Source: Prasinococcaceae sp. CCMP 1430
Lineage: Eukaryota; Prasinodermophyta; Palmophyllophyceae; Prasinococcales; Prasinococcaceae
Assembly (NCBI GenBank): GCA_013416795.1
Contig: RQSC01000007.1
Coordinates: forward strand, 31,085 to 95,084
Reading direction: 5' to 3'
DNA: 64,000 nt
Shown here: positions 39,901 to 49,780 of the stretch, piece by piece
How the letters are laid out: every line of letters starts with the position of its first letter
Numbering within the stretch: position 1 is the first letter of the stretch
Notes under the pieces: generated by a model
Seen by the model: the letters and a program-made list of their open reading frames with translations, nothing else
Databases searched by the model: none
What the model was told of the DNA's origin: nothing
Made by a program: the position numbers and the translations under genes

Positions 39901-42900
39901 TGGAAGGCGAGGAGGACCTCGAGCCTGAGGCCATCGCCTGGCGCGATGCCAGGGGCAAGGTCGTCTTCAGCGGCTCGACCAGCGCGAACCTACCGCTCGT
40001 TTCGGGGAGCGAGGTGACCATGTACGCCTCCTGGGACGACTCGACGCAGGCGCGCCTGAAGATCGAGATCACCGCGCTGACGGCCACACAGGCCACCCTC
40101 AAGATGACGTCCATTCGGTTGCACGACGGCGCCAAGAAGGAGGAGGAGGACCTGGGCACTGAGACCGTTCCCATCGACGGCGCGAGCCTCGACCTCGGCT
40201 CCGCGCGCGGCATCACGCTCTTTAACGAGGCTGGCACCAAGCCCGCACTCGGCAACGGCTTTGTGGTGAACGCCGACGGCCTGCTGCCGGTCACCTCCTG
40301 CCGCGCTTTCACCGTGACGATGCTCGCGGACCTCTCCAAGGCCGAGGACGGCGACGTGCTCTTCTCCATGTCGGACGAGCTCGTCGATCACCCCAAGCTG
40401 CTCGTTAAGATTGGCGTGACCTCGTCGTATTGGAGCACGTCAAAGACGCTCTCGGTGTGCTGGCTCACCGGGCAGCCGTGCATGCCCGTGACCTTGCCCG
40501 ACACCGGCTCGACCTCGCACCTCGCGCTGGTCGTGCAGGAGAACGGCGACAACGTGGAGGTGCAGGTGTTCTTCGACGGCACCGAGCTCGGCGATCGCGG
40601 TGACTACAAGCCTTTCCTGCGCAACGGTTGGTGCATCCCCGATGCGAGCCAGTACCCTCAGCGCGGTTCGTGGAGCTCGAGCCCGAAGGCGTACGGCAAC
40701 TGCGCCAGCGAGCCGCTCGGTGCCGGCCTGCCGCCCATGGAGGCGCTGCGCTTCGGTGGCGCCGCGGCCAAGGGCAAGAGCGGCCCCAACGGCGTGGCCA
40801 CGCACGCGCGCTTCTACAACTTCCCGCTGTCAAGCTCGCAGATCAAGAGCGACAACGAGTGCGCCTCTCGCAAGACGTGCGAGTCTGAGCTCGGTCTCGG
40901 TGCAGCCGGTGACTCGCCGCCAGTGCTCGAGACGCTGCGCGTGGCGCGCGAGGACGGCGAGGACGACGACGACGACGATGGGGCGCTCGAGCTCTTCACT
41001 GACACCGAAGCGGTCTTCGAGTACACGGCACGTTCTGTGACCGGTGAAGGCACCGTCGGATTCGAGGTCAGCACTCGCGAGGGCGGCGTAATCCACACGG
41101 ACAGCGCCGAGGGCGAGGTCTCCGGCACCTTTAAGGTGTCGTTCTCTACGCCGGGCACGTACGCCGTGGCTGTGAAAATGACCGCCGGCGAGGCTGTGGC
41201 CACCGAGTACGCCATGGCGCACGTGCACCGCCCAGGGTCGGGCCTCGAGCACAAGGGGCGCTTCGTGCTGCCGCGCGGCGCCGACCTTGACATGTCGATC
41301 AACCCCGCCGACCAGTTCTCCGACTTTGACGGCCAGTACACCTTCTCCAATGTGCTCGTTTTCGACGACGCAGACGCACCGCAGTGCGCGCTCCTCCAGA
41401 ACCCAACCACCGGTATGCTCATCACCATCGATGCTGGCGCCAGCACCTTCACCGTCAGCGGACGCACGGGCAGCGCGCCGCCAGCGGCTTACAACAAGGA
41501 CGGCACCTTCCCGGAGAGGCACCACCTGCAGGTGGCCACCACCGGCTCGACCACGGAGGTCTTCCTGAACGGCGTCTCCGCCGGCAGCCTCAAGGCCATC
41601 GGCCTGAGCAGCCCGGGCGCCGCCGGCGGTGAGCTGCGGCTTGGAGCCAAGGTGGACAGCGACAAGATCCCGACTTGCGAAGGCGCCGTTGGCAAGGCCA
41701 GCTTGTACAACTACTTCATCGGCGCAAACGCGCTCGAGATGGAGAGGCGCTGCCCCGAGCGCGGCTCGTGCAAGGTCTTCAACATCTGCTCGTACGCGGA
41801 CACCGACAAGGCGTGCCGCAAGTTCTTCGACATCAATGCGGAGCTTGACACGCTCAACAACCCACCGCCGCCTCCGCTGCCGCCGAGCCCGCCGAGCCCT
41901 CCGCCGAGCCCGCCGACACCGCCGCCGAGCCCGCCGCCGCCGCCTTCACCGCAGCCGCCACCGGCGCCGCCGAGCCCTCCGCCGAGCCCGCCGCCGCCGC
42001 CTGGCCCGCCGCCGAGCCCACCGCCGTTTCCACCGCCAAGTCCGCCGCCGAGCCCGCCGCCGCCCCCAGCGCCTCAATACCGCGCCGCGGAGGCGACCAT
42101 GTTCGACTGCGGCACGTCGGTTCAGCTTCCGCTGACGATCGAGGCCATCCTCCAGGTCGATGCGCCATCCGAGTCGGGCGCAGCGCAGGTCATCTGGGCG
42201 GCGCACGATGGCAGCGGCGACGATCCGGCGCTCGTCTTCCAGATTCGCGACGGCAAGCCGGAGCTCAAGTACAAAGGCACGCTCCTTGCGCCGCCGACGC
42301 CGCCGCCCAGCCCACCTAACCCTCCGCCGCCGAGCCCTCCTACCCCACCTCCCATGGGTGGCGGGGGTGGTGGGCTCGAGAGGCCTGATTTGGGCGACGG
42401 CGAAGGAGGGCTTGGTGGCATCCCGGACGACATGAAGGACAAGGTCCCGCCGATGCCCGAGGGTGCGCCCCCTTTCCCTGACAGGCTCGCCGGCCGCAGG
42501 CCGGGCGGCCAAAACAAGCCCGACTGGCTCAATGATATGACAGGTGGCGGTCACGAGGGCGCCGGTGGTAGCCCCTTCGGCTCCTTCGGCTCCCACGGCG
42601 GCCGGAAGATGCTCTTCGGCAGCTGGGGCGGCAACAACGGCTCTCCCAGTGGGAGTGGCTCCTCTCACGACGACGACGACGACGACGAGATCCTGGAGTT
42701 TACGACCATCTCCGCCGACGAGGGCGCCAACAAAGAGGGCGCTTGGCAGCACGTAGCCGTCGCGATCGCGCCGCGCGGTTTCGTCTCGATCTACCAAGAG
42801 GGCCTGCGCATCGGCACCGGCCAGATCAACGTGGGCGGTCTGCAGGCCTTCAGCGACTTCTCGCTCTTTGGCTACGCCCACGAGAAAGAGAGGTACTGGC

Positions 42901-43610
42901 AGAGCAGCCCAAAGGAGTTCACCATGTACGACCCCTTTGAGGGCATCATCGACGAGATTCGCATCTACAACACGAGCCTGCTGCTGGAGGACCTCCTCGA
43001 CATCCGCGCCTCGGAGCCTGCCTCCAAGGGCCTCGTCCACCACTATCCTTTCTACTACCAGGGCCACGAGCCAGGGGACGTCCGCGAGATTGCCGACGTC
43101 GTGGGTGGTAACGACTCGTGCGAGCCGTCCGAGGCCGGCGAGTGGTACGCCCAAGAGAAGGCTGACGAGGAAAACGAGGCGCAAAACCCGATGAGGTACC
43201 CGCAGTGGTACCTCGAGCGAATCGGAAAGAACATCGTGACCGTCGAGCCGACGATCCTCAAGTTTGTGGAGTCGGACGCTGGCCTTGGCGGGTCGTTCGA
43301 CGGGCTGTACAGCCCGCCACCGCCGCCGAGCCCGAGCCCGCCGCCGCCGAGCCCGAGCCCACCACCACCAGGTCAGCCGCCGAGCCCGCCGCCAGAGCCA
43401 CCGGCTCCGCCGCCGAGCCCGCCCCTCGACTGGTATCACTCCCACAATCCCGACCATCACCACCATGACGACGACGAAGATGATGCCCCTGCGTCGCTGC
43501 CCAGCGCTCCGCCGAGCCCGCCGCCGAGCCCGCCGCCGAGCCCCCCGCCTCCGCCGCCTCCTCCGCCGAGTGCACCGCCTAGCCCGCCACCGAGCCCGAC
43601 GCGACGATGA
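36996..43610 (+). CDS. Giant mosaic surface protein, N-terminal segment (metzincin protease, LamG, SPPP)
   Basis: This 2,204-codon segment opens with a signal peptide (MARCSALALVLGAAAAAG...). A KRRALLA motif follows near residue 149. The zinc-protease site HEIGHAWDLAH (first His about residue 668) and a later Met-turn-like YWSVMGRG mark a metzincin, closest in style to M11/gametolysin-type algal enzymes, which digest cell walls. Three LamG-like beta-sandwich regions follow (about 40.2-40.9, 41.2-41.8 and 42.1-43.05 kb). The third is split by a Pro/Gly-rich insert with GGRKMLF and an Asp run. SPPP linkers resemble hydroxyproline-rich algal wall glycoproteins. The frame stops at TGA 43608 inside the SPPP linker; the reading resumes one frame over at 43607, so this is probably the first part of one larger protein. 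Confidence 0.85.
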   Translation: MARCSALALVLGAAAAAGAAAQSADLFVTELLQRPITLITKGVCAAENFDTPVGLTVPSQMVPWDGGDFTFSLRVDTDIPDDKPWSCSGYSCGESSTGALFGINGQFSLGMSDVFSKIKITIPSIPSMYHAQEGVGSLSKSIDGRASSKRRALLATEDSATDGGDGALLDAPGAVVANATSRGLKFYGGKGGGGWNGGGGGAANLPKKDDNPDEYDVTVMRRGSQVAACVNGDMVVEWTDVEYWAEGEIMHDAPYSEADGQVFFGYTTPQHWGPSSGQPPSSPAFSIPGEYKSARIANKAFDTCEEAVAATLDAVEAEDGSLIPYADEAANVKPKVELTSSLGSSMFVNDETTIRVRATDADGEPIKVTVTFFARPPEECDWPQCNSKSTHLINGTGEAELEIKNLWPFPGRFLVRVVATDFRGGIDVLDVPFMVHKIGDTNFSAPCCRYAVETIHYAPKKGPHNTRWTNSGDPYERLYNYQIIADPFPEQRLDVLSCKGMHHAGPGTSINFGVYMNKDRGSSQRFVLVPTTNGCGSTYSHPYLDYGAASEEGSTNDAGLACGCTKGGTKLIIEEGLGLDNMNQFYIRVSYGRMSLHWDPPILPPVNGRASVSDITDAFDGNPFFRHFMFYQEQNPGTGNSGTGGGKMSQLSGCDFGSGKIPGIIIAHEIGHAWDLAHAEMWTNTDSSQVSMKDPASSQGQGFTEYMDYWSVMGRGIDFNEVDRLRLGWIHETEQKLWLKADRAVVKEEILVLHPVDRAESKGNRLMLTFEGNEAPVFLACMFRSFSGSPRDSLRLGRWGGFSRGSVSTSQHLQGNIQGFSCIRSKGGSKRLSRDDFRVDFNVLDGDYPSLLPRSAGSNPPEGGLANGLAAGKTWYYQEGGMSVSVLNIGEDACDTPPLYPLFDEWGVNTYECMSVKVKTGLEVDRPFMGRKVTVGYTLADAAVPVLANTGKQCGEVDVKLAVSVELSVEGEEDLEPEAIAWRDARGKVVFSGSTSANLPLVSGSEVTMYASWDDSTQARLKIEITALTATQATLKMTSIRLHDGAKKEEEDLGTETVPIDGASLDLGSARGITLFNEAGTKPALGNGFVVNADGLLPVTSCRAFTVTMLADLSKAEDGDVLFSMSDELVDHPKLLVKIGVTSSYWSTSKTLSVCWLTGQPCMPVTLPDTGSTSHLALVVQENGDNVEVQVFFDGTELGDRGDYKPFLRNGWCIPDASQYPQRGSWSSSPKAYGNCASEPLGAGLPPMEALRFGGAAAKGKSGPNGVATHARFYNFPLSSSQIKSDNECASRKTCESELGLGAAGDSPPVLETLRVAREDGEDDDDDDGALELFTDTEAVFEYTARSVTGEGTVGFEVSTREGGVIHTDSAEGEVSGTFKVSFSTPGTYAVAVKMTAGEAVATEYAMAHVHRPGSGLEHKGRFVLPRGADLDMSINPADQFSDFDGQYTFSNVLVFDDADAPQCALLQNPTTGMLITIDAGASTFTVSGRTGSAPPAAYNKDGTFPERHHLQVATTGSTTEVFLNGVSAGSLKAIGLSSPGAAGGELRLGAKVDSDKIPTCEGAVGKASLYNYFIGANALEMERRCPERGSCKVFNICSYADTDKACRKFFDINAELDTLNNPPPPPLPPSPPSPPPSPPTPPPSPPPPPSPQPPPAPPSPPPSPPPPPGPPPSPPPFPPPSPPPSPPPPPAPQYRAAEATMFDCGTSVQLPLTIEAILQVDAPSESGAAQVIWAAHDGSGDDPALVFQIRDGKPELKYKGTLLAPPTPPPSPPNPPPPSPPTPPPMGGGGGGLERPDLGDGEGGLGGIPDDMKDKVPPMPEGAPPFPDRLAGRRPGGQNKPDWLNDMTGGGHEGAGGSPFGSFGSHGGRKMLFGSWGGNNGSPSGSGSSHDDDDDDEILEFTTISADEGANKEGAWQHVAVAIAPRGFVSIYQEGLRIGTGQINVGGLQAFSDFSLFGYAHEKERYWQSSPKEFTMYDPFEGIIDEIRIYNTSLLLEDLLDIRASEPASKGLVHHYPFYYQGHEPGDVREIADVVGGNDSCEPSEAGEWYAQEKADEENEAQNPMRYPQWYLERIGKNIVTVEPTILKFVESDAGLGGSFDGLYSPPPPPSPSPPPPSPSPPPPGQPPSPPPEPPAPPPSPPLDWYHSHNPDHHHHDDDEDDAPASLPSAPPSPPPSPPPSPPPPPPPPPSAPPSPPPSPTRR

Positions 43611-44160
43611 CCGCCTGCGAGCCCGTGCGCTCGAGCCCGCCGCCGAGCCCGCCGCCTCCCACTCCGCCGCCGAATCCTCCGCCACCGAGCCCACCTCCCG
43701 GTGCGCCTGTCGCTGGACCGCCGCCGCCTCCTCCTCCACCGCCGCCCCCGCCGCCGAGCGCCCCGCCGAGCCCTCCGCCAAGCCCTCCGCCGACTCCGAG
43801 CGCGCCGCCGAGCCCGCCTCCGAGCCCACCGCCACCACCGCCGCCGCCGCCGTCAAGCCCGCCGGCACCGCCGCCCTCTCAGCCTCCAAGCCCGCCGCCG
43901 CCGCCGCCGCCGCCGCCGTCGATGCCTCCGAGCCCACCGCCAGGCTCGCCACCGCCTCCGAGCCCGCCGGCGCCACCGCCGAGCCCGCCCATCGAGTGGC
44001 TGCACTACATCGCGCCCTCGCCACCGACGCCGCCTCCGGTGCCCAGCGCACCGCCGAGCCCGCCGCCACTGCAGCCGCCGAGCGCGCCACCGAGCCCGCC
44101 GCCGCCGCCCAACCCGCCGCCGCCACCGCCGCCTGCGCAGCCGAGTCCGCCCATTGAGTG
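43311..44160. repeat. SPPP-coding low-complexity block
   Basis: Repeated CCG/AGC codons encode Ser-Pro(2-5) runs across the junction of the two reading frames of the giant gene. Further SPPP blocks lie at about 41863-42075 and 42290-42350. Such sequence is prone to sequencing and assembly slips. Confidence 0.85.
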
Positions 44161-47100
44161 GTGGCACCCTGGTCGGTACCACGCCCCGAACCCGCCTCCG
44201 CCGCCTCTTACGAAGAAGCAGAAGAAGGCCGCGAAGAAGGCCGCGGAGGCGGCGAGCTCGGACGGGGGCGTGTGTGACGGCCTGAACAAGAAGAAGTGCA
44301 AGAAGCAGGCGGGCTGCACGTACAAGAAGAAGCAGTGTATTGAGGACACGAGCGCGCGCCGTGCCTTGCTCCAAAAGAAAATGAAGAAGAGCAAGTCCGC
44401 TGCGCCACCCCCGGCGCCGCCTGCCGTCGTCGAGGCTGTGTTCGCCTCCGTGCTCGACTGCGGCGAGGGTTTCCCTTCGTCGCCCTTCACTATCGAGGCC
44501 TTCGTGTACGCGAGCACGGCCGCCGAGTACACCGAGACGCAGCGCCTCGTGACCGCCGAGGCGGTCGACGCGTCCGAGTTCAGCGTCGCTTGGCACCTGT
44601 CAATCCGCCGCGGCTCGCCGGTCTTCGGCTACGTGGCGGATGATGAGGTCGAGGAGGTTGCGGCCCCCTCGCGCTTCGAGCTGCGAAACCGCTGGCAGCA
44701 CATCGCCGTCAGCGTGGGCGACGGCGCCATCGTGCTATACCAGGAGGGCGTGGAGGTCGCGCGCGCCGCGATGCGCGGCGAGCCGGCTGCCGCGTCCAAC
44801 ATTCAGCTGGGCGGCTACGCCTCGCGTGCCTGGGAGGGCGCGGAGGCCGTGCATTCGGTCTTTGATGGCCTCATCGACGAGGTGCGCGTCTTCTCCGGCG
44901 TGCGATCGGCCGCGGACATCCTCAGCTACGTAGGTGTGTCCGGTACGACCGCCCAGATGCCGACATTGCAGCGCCTGTACAACGTGCGCTTCGACCCTGC
45001 GTCCTCGAGCATCGCACCGGCGGTCCTCAGGGACGCGACCGGCAACAGTGGCGGCTGCACGGTGTCGCCCGAGGCTTACGCCGCGGGCTACGGCATTGAG
45101 TGGCTTCCTGATGGCTCGCAGTCTGCTGGCCTTGAGCTCCCCGCGGTGGTGGCGTCACCGCCTCCCGCTCTCATCGAGCTGCCGCCGCTGTCGCTGTCGC
45201 CGCCGCCGGCTATCGCCACCGCCGAACCGCCACTGGCGGTCGGGGAACCGACCGCCTTCGCGACGCCTCCGGCTTATGATTACGATTCAGAGGAGTGCGC
45301 AACGCCGCCATCGAGGACCTTCACGCTGCCTGGAGGTGGCATGCTGCCCTTCAGCGGCGCCTCAGGCTGCTCGCCGATGTCGTCGCCCTTTGGGTCGACC
45401 TCGTCGTACATGACCGCCTACGAGCACGCGAGGCTGGACGGCCACGGGAGCTTCGGGTGCCAGACCTTTGACGCAGCAGGCGACGGCCTCACGCTGACCT
45501 TCTCGCTCAAGCCCGCGCGCGCGTTCACCGGCGCTGTGGCCGCCATGCTCGATGGCGACGGCGATGCCTTTATGACCATTGGCATTCAGACGGGCGGCTG
45601 GCTCGAGGCCAGGGTGCTTTCGGACGAGGCCACCGGCCGCAAACTGGGCGTCACCCTCAAGGAGCCCGCGTTGGCCTCGGGCGACAGGTGGACCACGTGC
45701 AGCCTCGTGCTGTCGGGGTCGAACGCCAGGCTTGCTTGCGGCACCGCCTCGGTTTCTGAGGATGCCGCGAACGACTTCCCGCTGCCGGACACTGCCGCGC
45801 TCATCATCGGCGCCCACGAGATCGATGCGTCGGGCCACGGCTTTGAGGGCGAGGTCGACGACGTGCGCGTGTGGTCCAAGGCGCTGCGCACGAGCCAGAT
45901 CCAGGTCAACCGTGACAACGAGCTCGTCGGTGACGAGGATGGCCTTGCTGCGTACTACCGCATGGGCGAGGCTGGAGGGCACGACTGTGCTCGACGCCAC
46001 CGGCCATGGCGCCGCGTGCGAGTTCGTCAGCACAGACCTCGACACGCCCGCTGCAAGCATTTTCGTGCATGTGCCTCTGACCGAACGCCGCCTGTATGCG
46101 CCCGAGCCCAAGCCGGCACTCACGAAGGATGGCGGGCGCCGCCGCTCTTTGCTGCAGACGGTGCCGCCGGCGCCGGCAAGCGCGGTCACTCTCGCGCCCG
46201 AGGGTGCCAAGGCCACGTGCGCGCAGATCCTCGCGGAGACTCCGGCGCTCGAGGGTCTCGACGGCCAGCGTGTGGTCGCGCTGCCCGATGGCGCCGCACA
46301 GAAGGTGTACTGTGACATGACGCGCTTTGGCGGAGGCTGGACGCTGCTCGTGAACAACGCGGGCGGTGGCGGATTCACCCAGGACAACGTGCTGCGCCGC
46401 TACCCCGCGAATCCCAACATCATGTCCGACTACTCCAACTTGGCCATGACGGACACGATCCTCGCCGCCGGCGCCACCGGCCGCCCCTGGCACTACATGG
46501 TGGAAGTTGTGGTCAAGCCCGACGCGGACGCTGCGGTCACTGAGTCTCGCGGCGCGGTGTACTCCGCTCCGGCCAACTCCTCGCTGATCGGCGGCAACTC
46601 AAAGCGGGCATCGGTCAGCCTGGTGGAGCGCTTCGGCGAGTGGCGTGCGTCGCCGCTCGGCCTGCAAGACCTTCTCCCTACCGTTGTGACCGATGGCTCC
46701 GACGATGACGAGACGCACGCGCTGCTCTCGACGGGCATCCGCCCTCTCGCCAGCCCGTGGGGTGCACTGGTCAATGCCGGCGAGCTACCCGACGCTTGCA
46801 ACGCTGCCACGACATTCTTCGATGCGTGCGTGGTTAACACGCGCCTCTGGGTGCGGGAGGCCGGCGACGCGCCCGTCGAGGAGCCCGAGGAGGTGACGGT
46901 GAGCGCGTGCGACCTCGCGCTGTGCGAATCGGCCGCCACCAACCAGTGCAAGCAGGCACAGTGCCTCGACGATGGCACGTGCGCGTTCGAACTCAACAAG
47001 CCCGACGGCACCGCGTGCGATGACGGCGACAGCTCGACGCACCTCGACGAGTGCGACGCTGGCGTGTGCCTCGGCTACACGCTCGTGTCGCGCCAGGTTG

Positions 47101-49646
47101 CGCCCCTGACGCCTGCGCAGGTAGAGCGTGCGGCGTCTGGCGAGCGTGTCGGTGATGCGGACGCTTCGTTCGTGGATGCGGCCGCCATCAAGAGCCTCAG
47201 CTCGCGCGGGGGCGTCAACTACGCGCTGCACTGGCCGGGCACGCGCTTCAGCACGCAGACGTGGACGCAGAAGAGCTACCCATGGGAGTCGAGGACCACC
47301 TCAAAGGCACGCGGTTTTGCCGCGCGCAAGGTAACGCTGGTCGGCTTCGCTGGACTGGTCGGTGACGGCGGTGACGAGCTCGCGGCGCTCGCGCAGGCAC
47401 CCGCAGTCGGCTTGAAGGTTGGCGCCGCGCGCTCGTACTTCGACGGACTGCCCGGCCCGGGCGTGCTGCCAGTGGACACCATCGAGCTCTACGCGCGCGA
47501 GGTGCACTCGGACGGTGGCGTTGACGAGACCGCGACCTGGACGATCACAGTGATTACGGTCCTCGTGGTCACGCTCGCGGGGCTCCTTCTGCTGAGCCTG
47601 CGCCGAATGAGGAAGAGGGGCGAGGACGTCAAGATGGGCATGCTCTCCGGGCTGAGCGTCGCTGCTGGGCACCTCGGCATTCCAATGAGCGAACGCGTGC
47701 TCGAAGGCACGGGACACAGGTCGTTCTCCGGCTCGTTCCTGGCATCGCCGACGGCGCGCGCGGAGGCGGCGCTCATTGCCGTGCGTTCCGAGGTGTGCAA
47801 GAACTCGACCGAGCGCTGGGGGAAGCTCAGGAAGCAGTTCGAGGCGGGCTCGTACCCCTTCCGCCCGCACATGCGCCACCGACTCGTCAAGCTCATGCGC
47901 CGCTACTTGAAGCCCGACGGCAGGCTCGACCGCAACAAGCTCCAGCGCCTCGAGGTGGCGCAGCGCGTCACCATCAAGCGCTCACAGGGCGCGTCGCTGA
48001 GCGAGCGCCTCAAGGACGAGCTCTTCCTCATCAGCGCGTACGTTTTCGACACCCTCAGCCCAGGCGTAGACGCCATGGGCAAGTTCTGGCCCGTGCTCAG
48101 CCCGCTGGTGTGTATGGTCATCTTCGGCGTGCACTCCTTCATGGCGGGACAGTACACCACCTACCAGACGGAGCTTCGCTACCGCGAGTGCGAGGCCGAG
48201 CAGGCGATCGCAGCCGCAAGCCGCGCGGAGACCCAGGCGCTGCTCGCGCAGGTGACTGCCAGTGCGGCGCTTGCACTCGAGTCCGCAAACGCTGCGCAGG
48301 AGACTGCAGCGCTCGTCGCCAATGCCACCATTGCCGAAGCAATCGACGCCACCGACACGACCATCGCCACACTCACCGCGATGTCCGACAACCAGGCACG
48401 CCAGCAGCAGGAGCAGGGAGGCAAGCAGGGCGATCTCGGCAACGACGTGTTCGCGCGGGTGCATGACGCACATCGCGCGCAGGATCGCGTGGGCGCGCTC
48501 GAGGCCGAACTCGACCTCGACAATCTCAGTCGCGAGGAGCAGGTCATGCTCGAGCAAGCCCGTGCCGACAAAGACCGGCAGGACGAGAGCGTGAAGTCGC
48601 TCTTTGATGAGGTCAGCGCCCTCGACTCAGAGATGCAGGCCGGCCGCGACCTGGCCGACAACGCGGAGACCGTCGCCACGCTTCACGAAGAGAAGCAGCA
48701 GACACGCATCAGTGCCGCACAGGGCCTCGCTGATCTTCAGATCGGCCAAGCCCAGGTGATTGCGTCAGGGGCTACCGATCAACTCGATAGCGCCGCTGCT
48801 GCTACTGCCGCCGCCAACGACCTGCTCGATCCGTGGGCGGCCGTTGGCACCCTCGACGCCAGCTTGCTCGCCAGCGATGCCGCCGCGGTGGCGCTGCTCG
48901 AGGCTAAGCTCAGCGCCGTGTCCGGCAACGGCTATGGCGCCGTGGAGCACACCTGCGAGCTCTTTGCCCCCACGCGCGCCTCCCCTGGCATCTTCGAGTC
49001 GAGCCTGCACGGCTTCTCAAAGCCTTTTGACGCCGAGTACCTCGTGCGCTGGGGTGCGCGCTACGTGCCGTCGCTTCTCGAAGACACCGAGGGCTATCGC
49101 TTGATTGCGAGCACCTTTGTGCACGGCAGCTGGAGCCAGCTCTCCACTTCGATGCTCGTTATCGGCGTCGTGGGCATTCTGCTTGAGCGCCGCTACGGCT
49201 CGCTGCGCTTCCTGTCTGTCTTCGTGCTGTCAGCGCTGGGTGCCAACTTCGTCGGCGCGCTTGCCGACTCGGAGTGCGACGTCGTCACCGGCGCCACGGG
49301 TGCTACCTTCGGCCTCATGGCGTTCTATGTTCTCGACGCGGCGCTGTGCTCCTTCCACGCCGTGGCGCCCCCCACCATCTTCGCCTGGTCGTCGGCCACG
49401 CTCGTGTCGCTCATCCAGATTGCTGCGGCGTTCACGGGCGGCTCGATCGGCCACCTCACCAACTTCGGCGGATTCGTCACCGGCCTCGTCGTGTCGACGA
49501 TCATGATCCCGCACTTTGTGCAGGAGCGTCTGGAGGTGCTCGTGCTGCCCGTGACGGCGATCGGGATCCTTGTGGTGTTCGCCGTGCTGCCGGCCGTGTT
49601 CTACGTGCAGAGCACCCCTTACTGCGCGGAGCAGTGGGAGCTCTAA
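43607..49646 (+). CDS. Giant mosaic surface protein, C-terminal segment (LamG, fibrinogen-like, pseudo-rhomboid)
   Basis: Two frames join at about 45974 by skipping one base. Order: long SPPP linker; ARRALLQ; LamG-like domains at 44.43-44.95 and 45.4-45.98 kb; RRRSLLQ; a fibrinogen-like domain (KVYCDMTRFGGGWTLL); a Cys-rich repeat (GTACDDGDSSTHLDEC); a transmembrane helix at about 47.54-47.60 kb; a second helix at about 48.08-48.15 kb; a 250-residue coiled coil; then a rhomboid-like domain of several helices. In that domain GASG reads GATG (Thr codon 49296-49298), while the partner His remains in GHLTNFGGF, so it is probably not an active protease. The segment lacks its own signal peptide, supporting a single gene from 36996 of about 4,200 residues. 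Confidence 0.8.
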
Positions 49647-49780
49647 GGGAAGCGTAGACTATTAATTAAATACAGTATTATTCTATGGGACTCTGACATT
49701 GCGAGCTTTGCACGCGTCCGCGCCAGCGCTGCCTCCGCCAGCCAGCTGCTTCGCGCCCCGCGACGCAATAGTCGATGCGG

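Noticed and set aside
43607-43700. Independent gene starting at ATG 43607
   Set aside because: The ATG lies inside an SPPP linker, has no signal peptide or promoter and overlaps the preceding stop; a frame break within one gene is simpler, though not proven.
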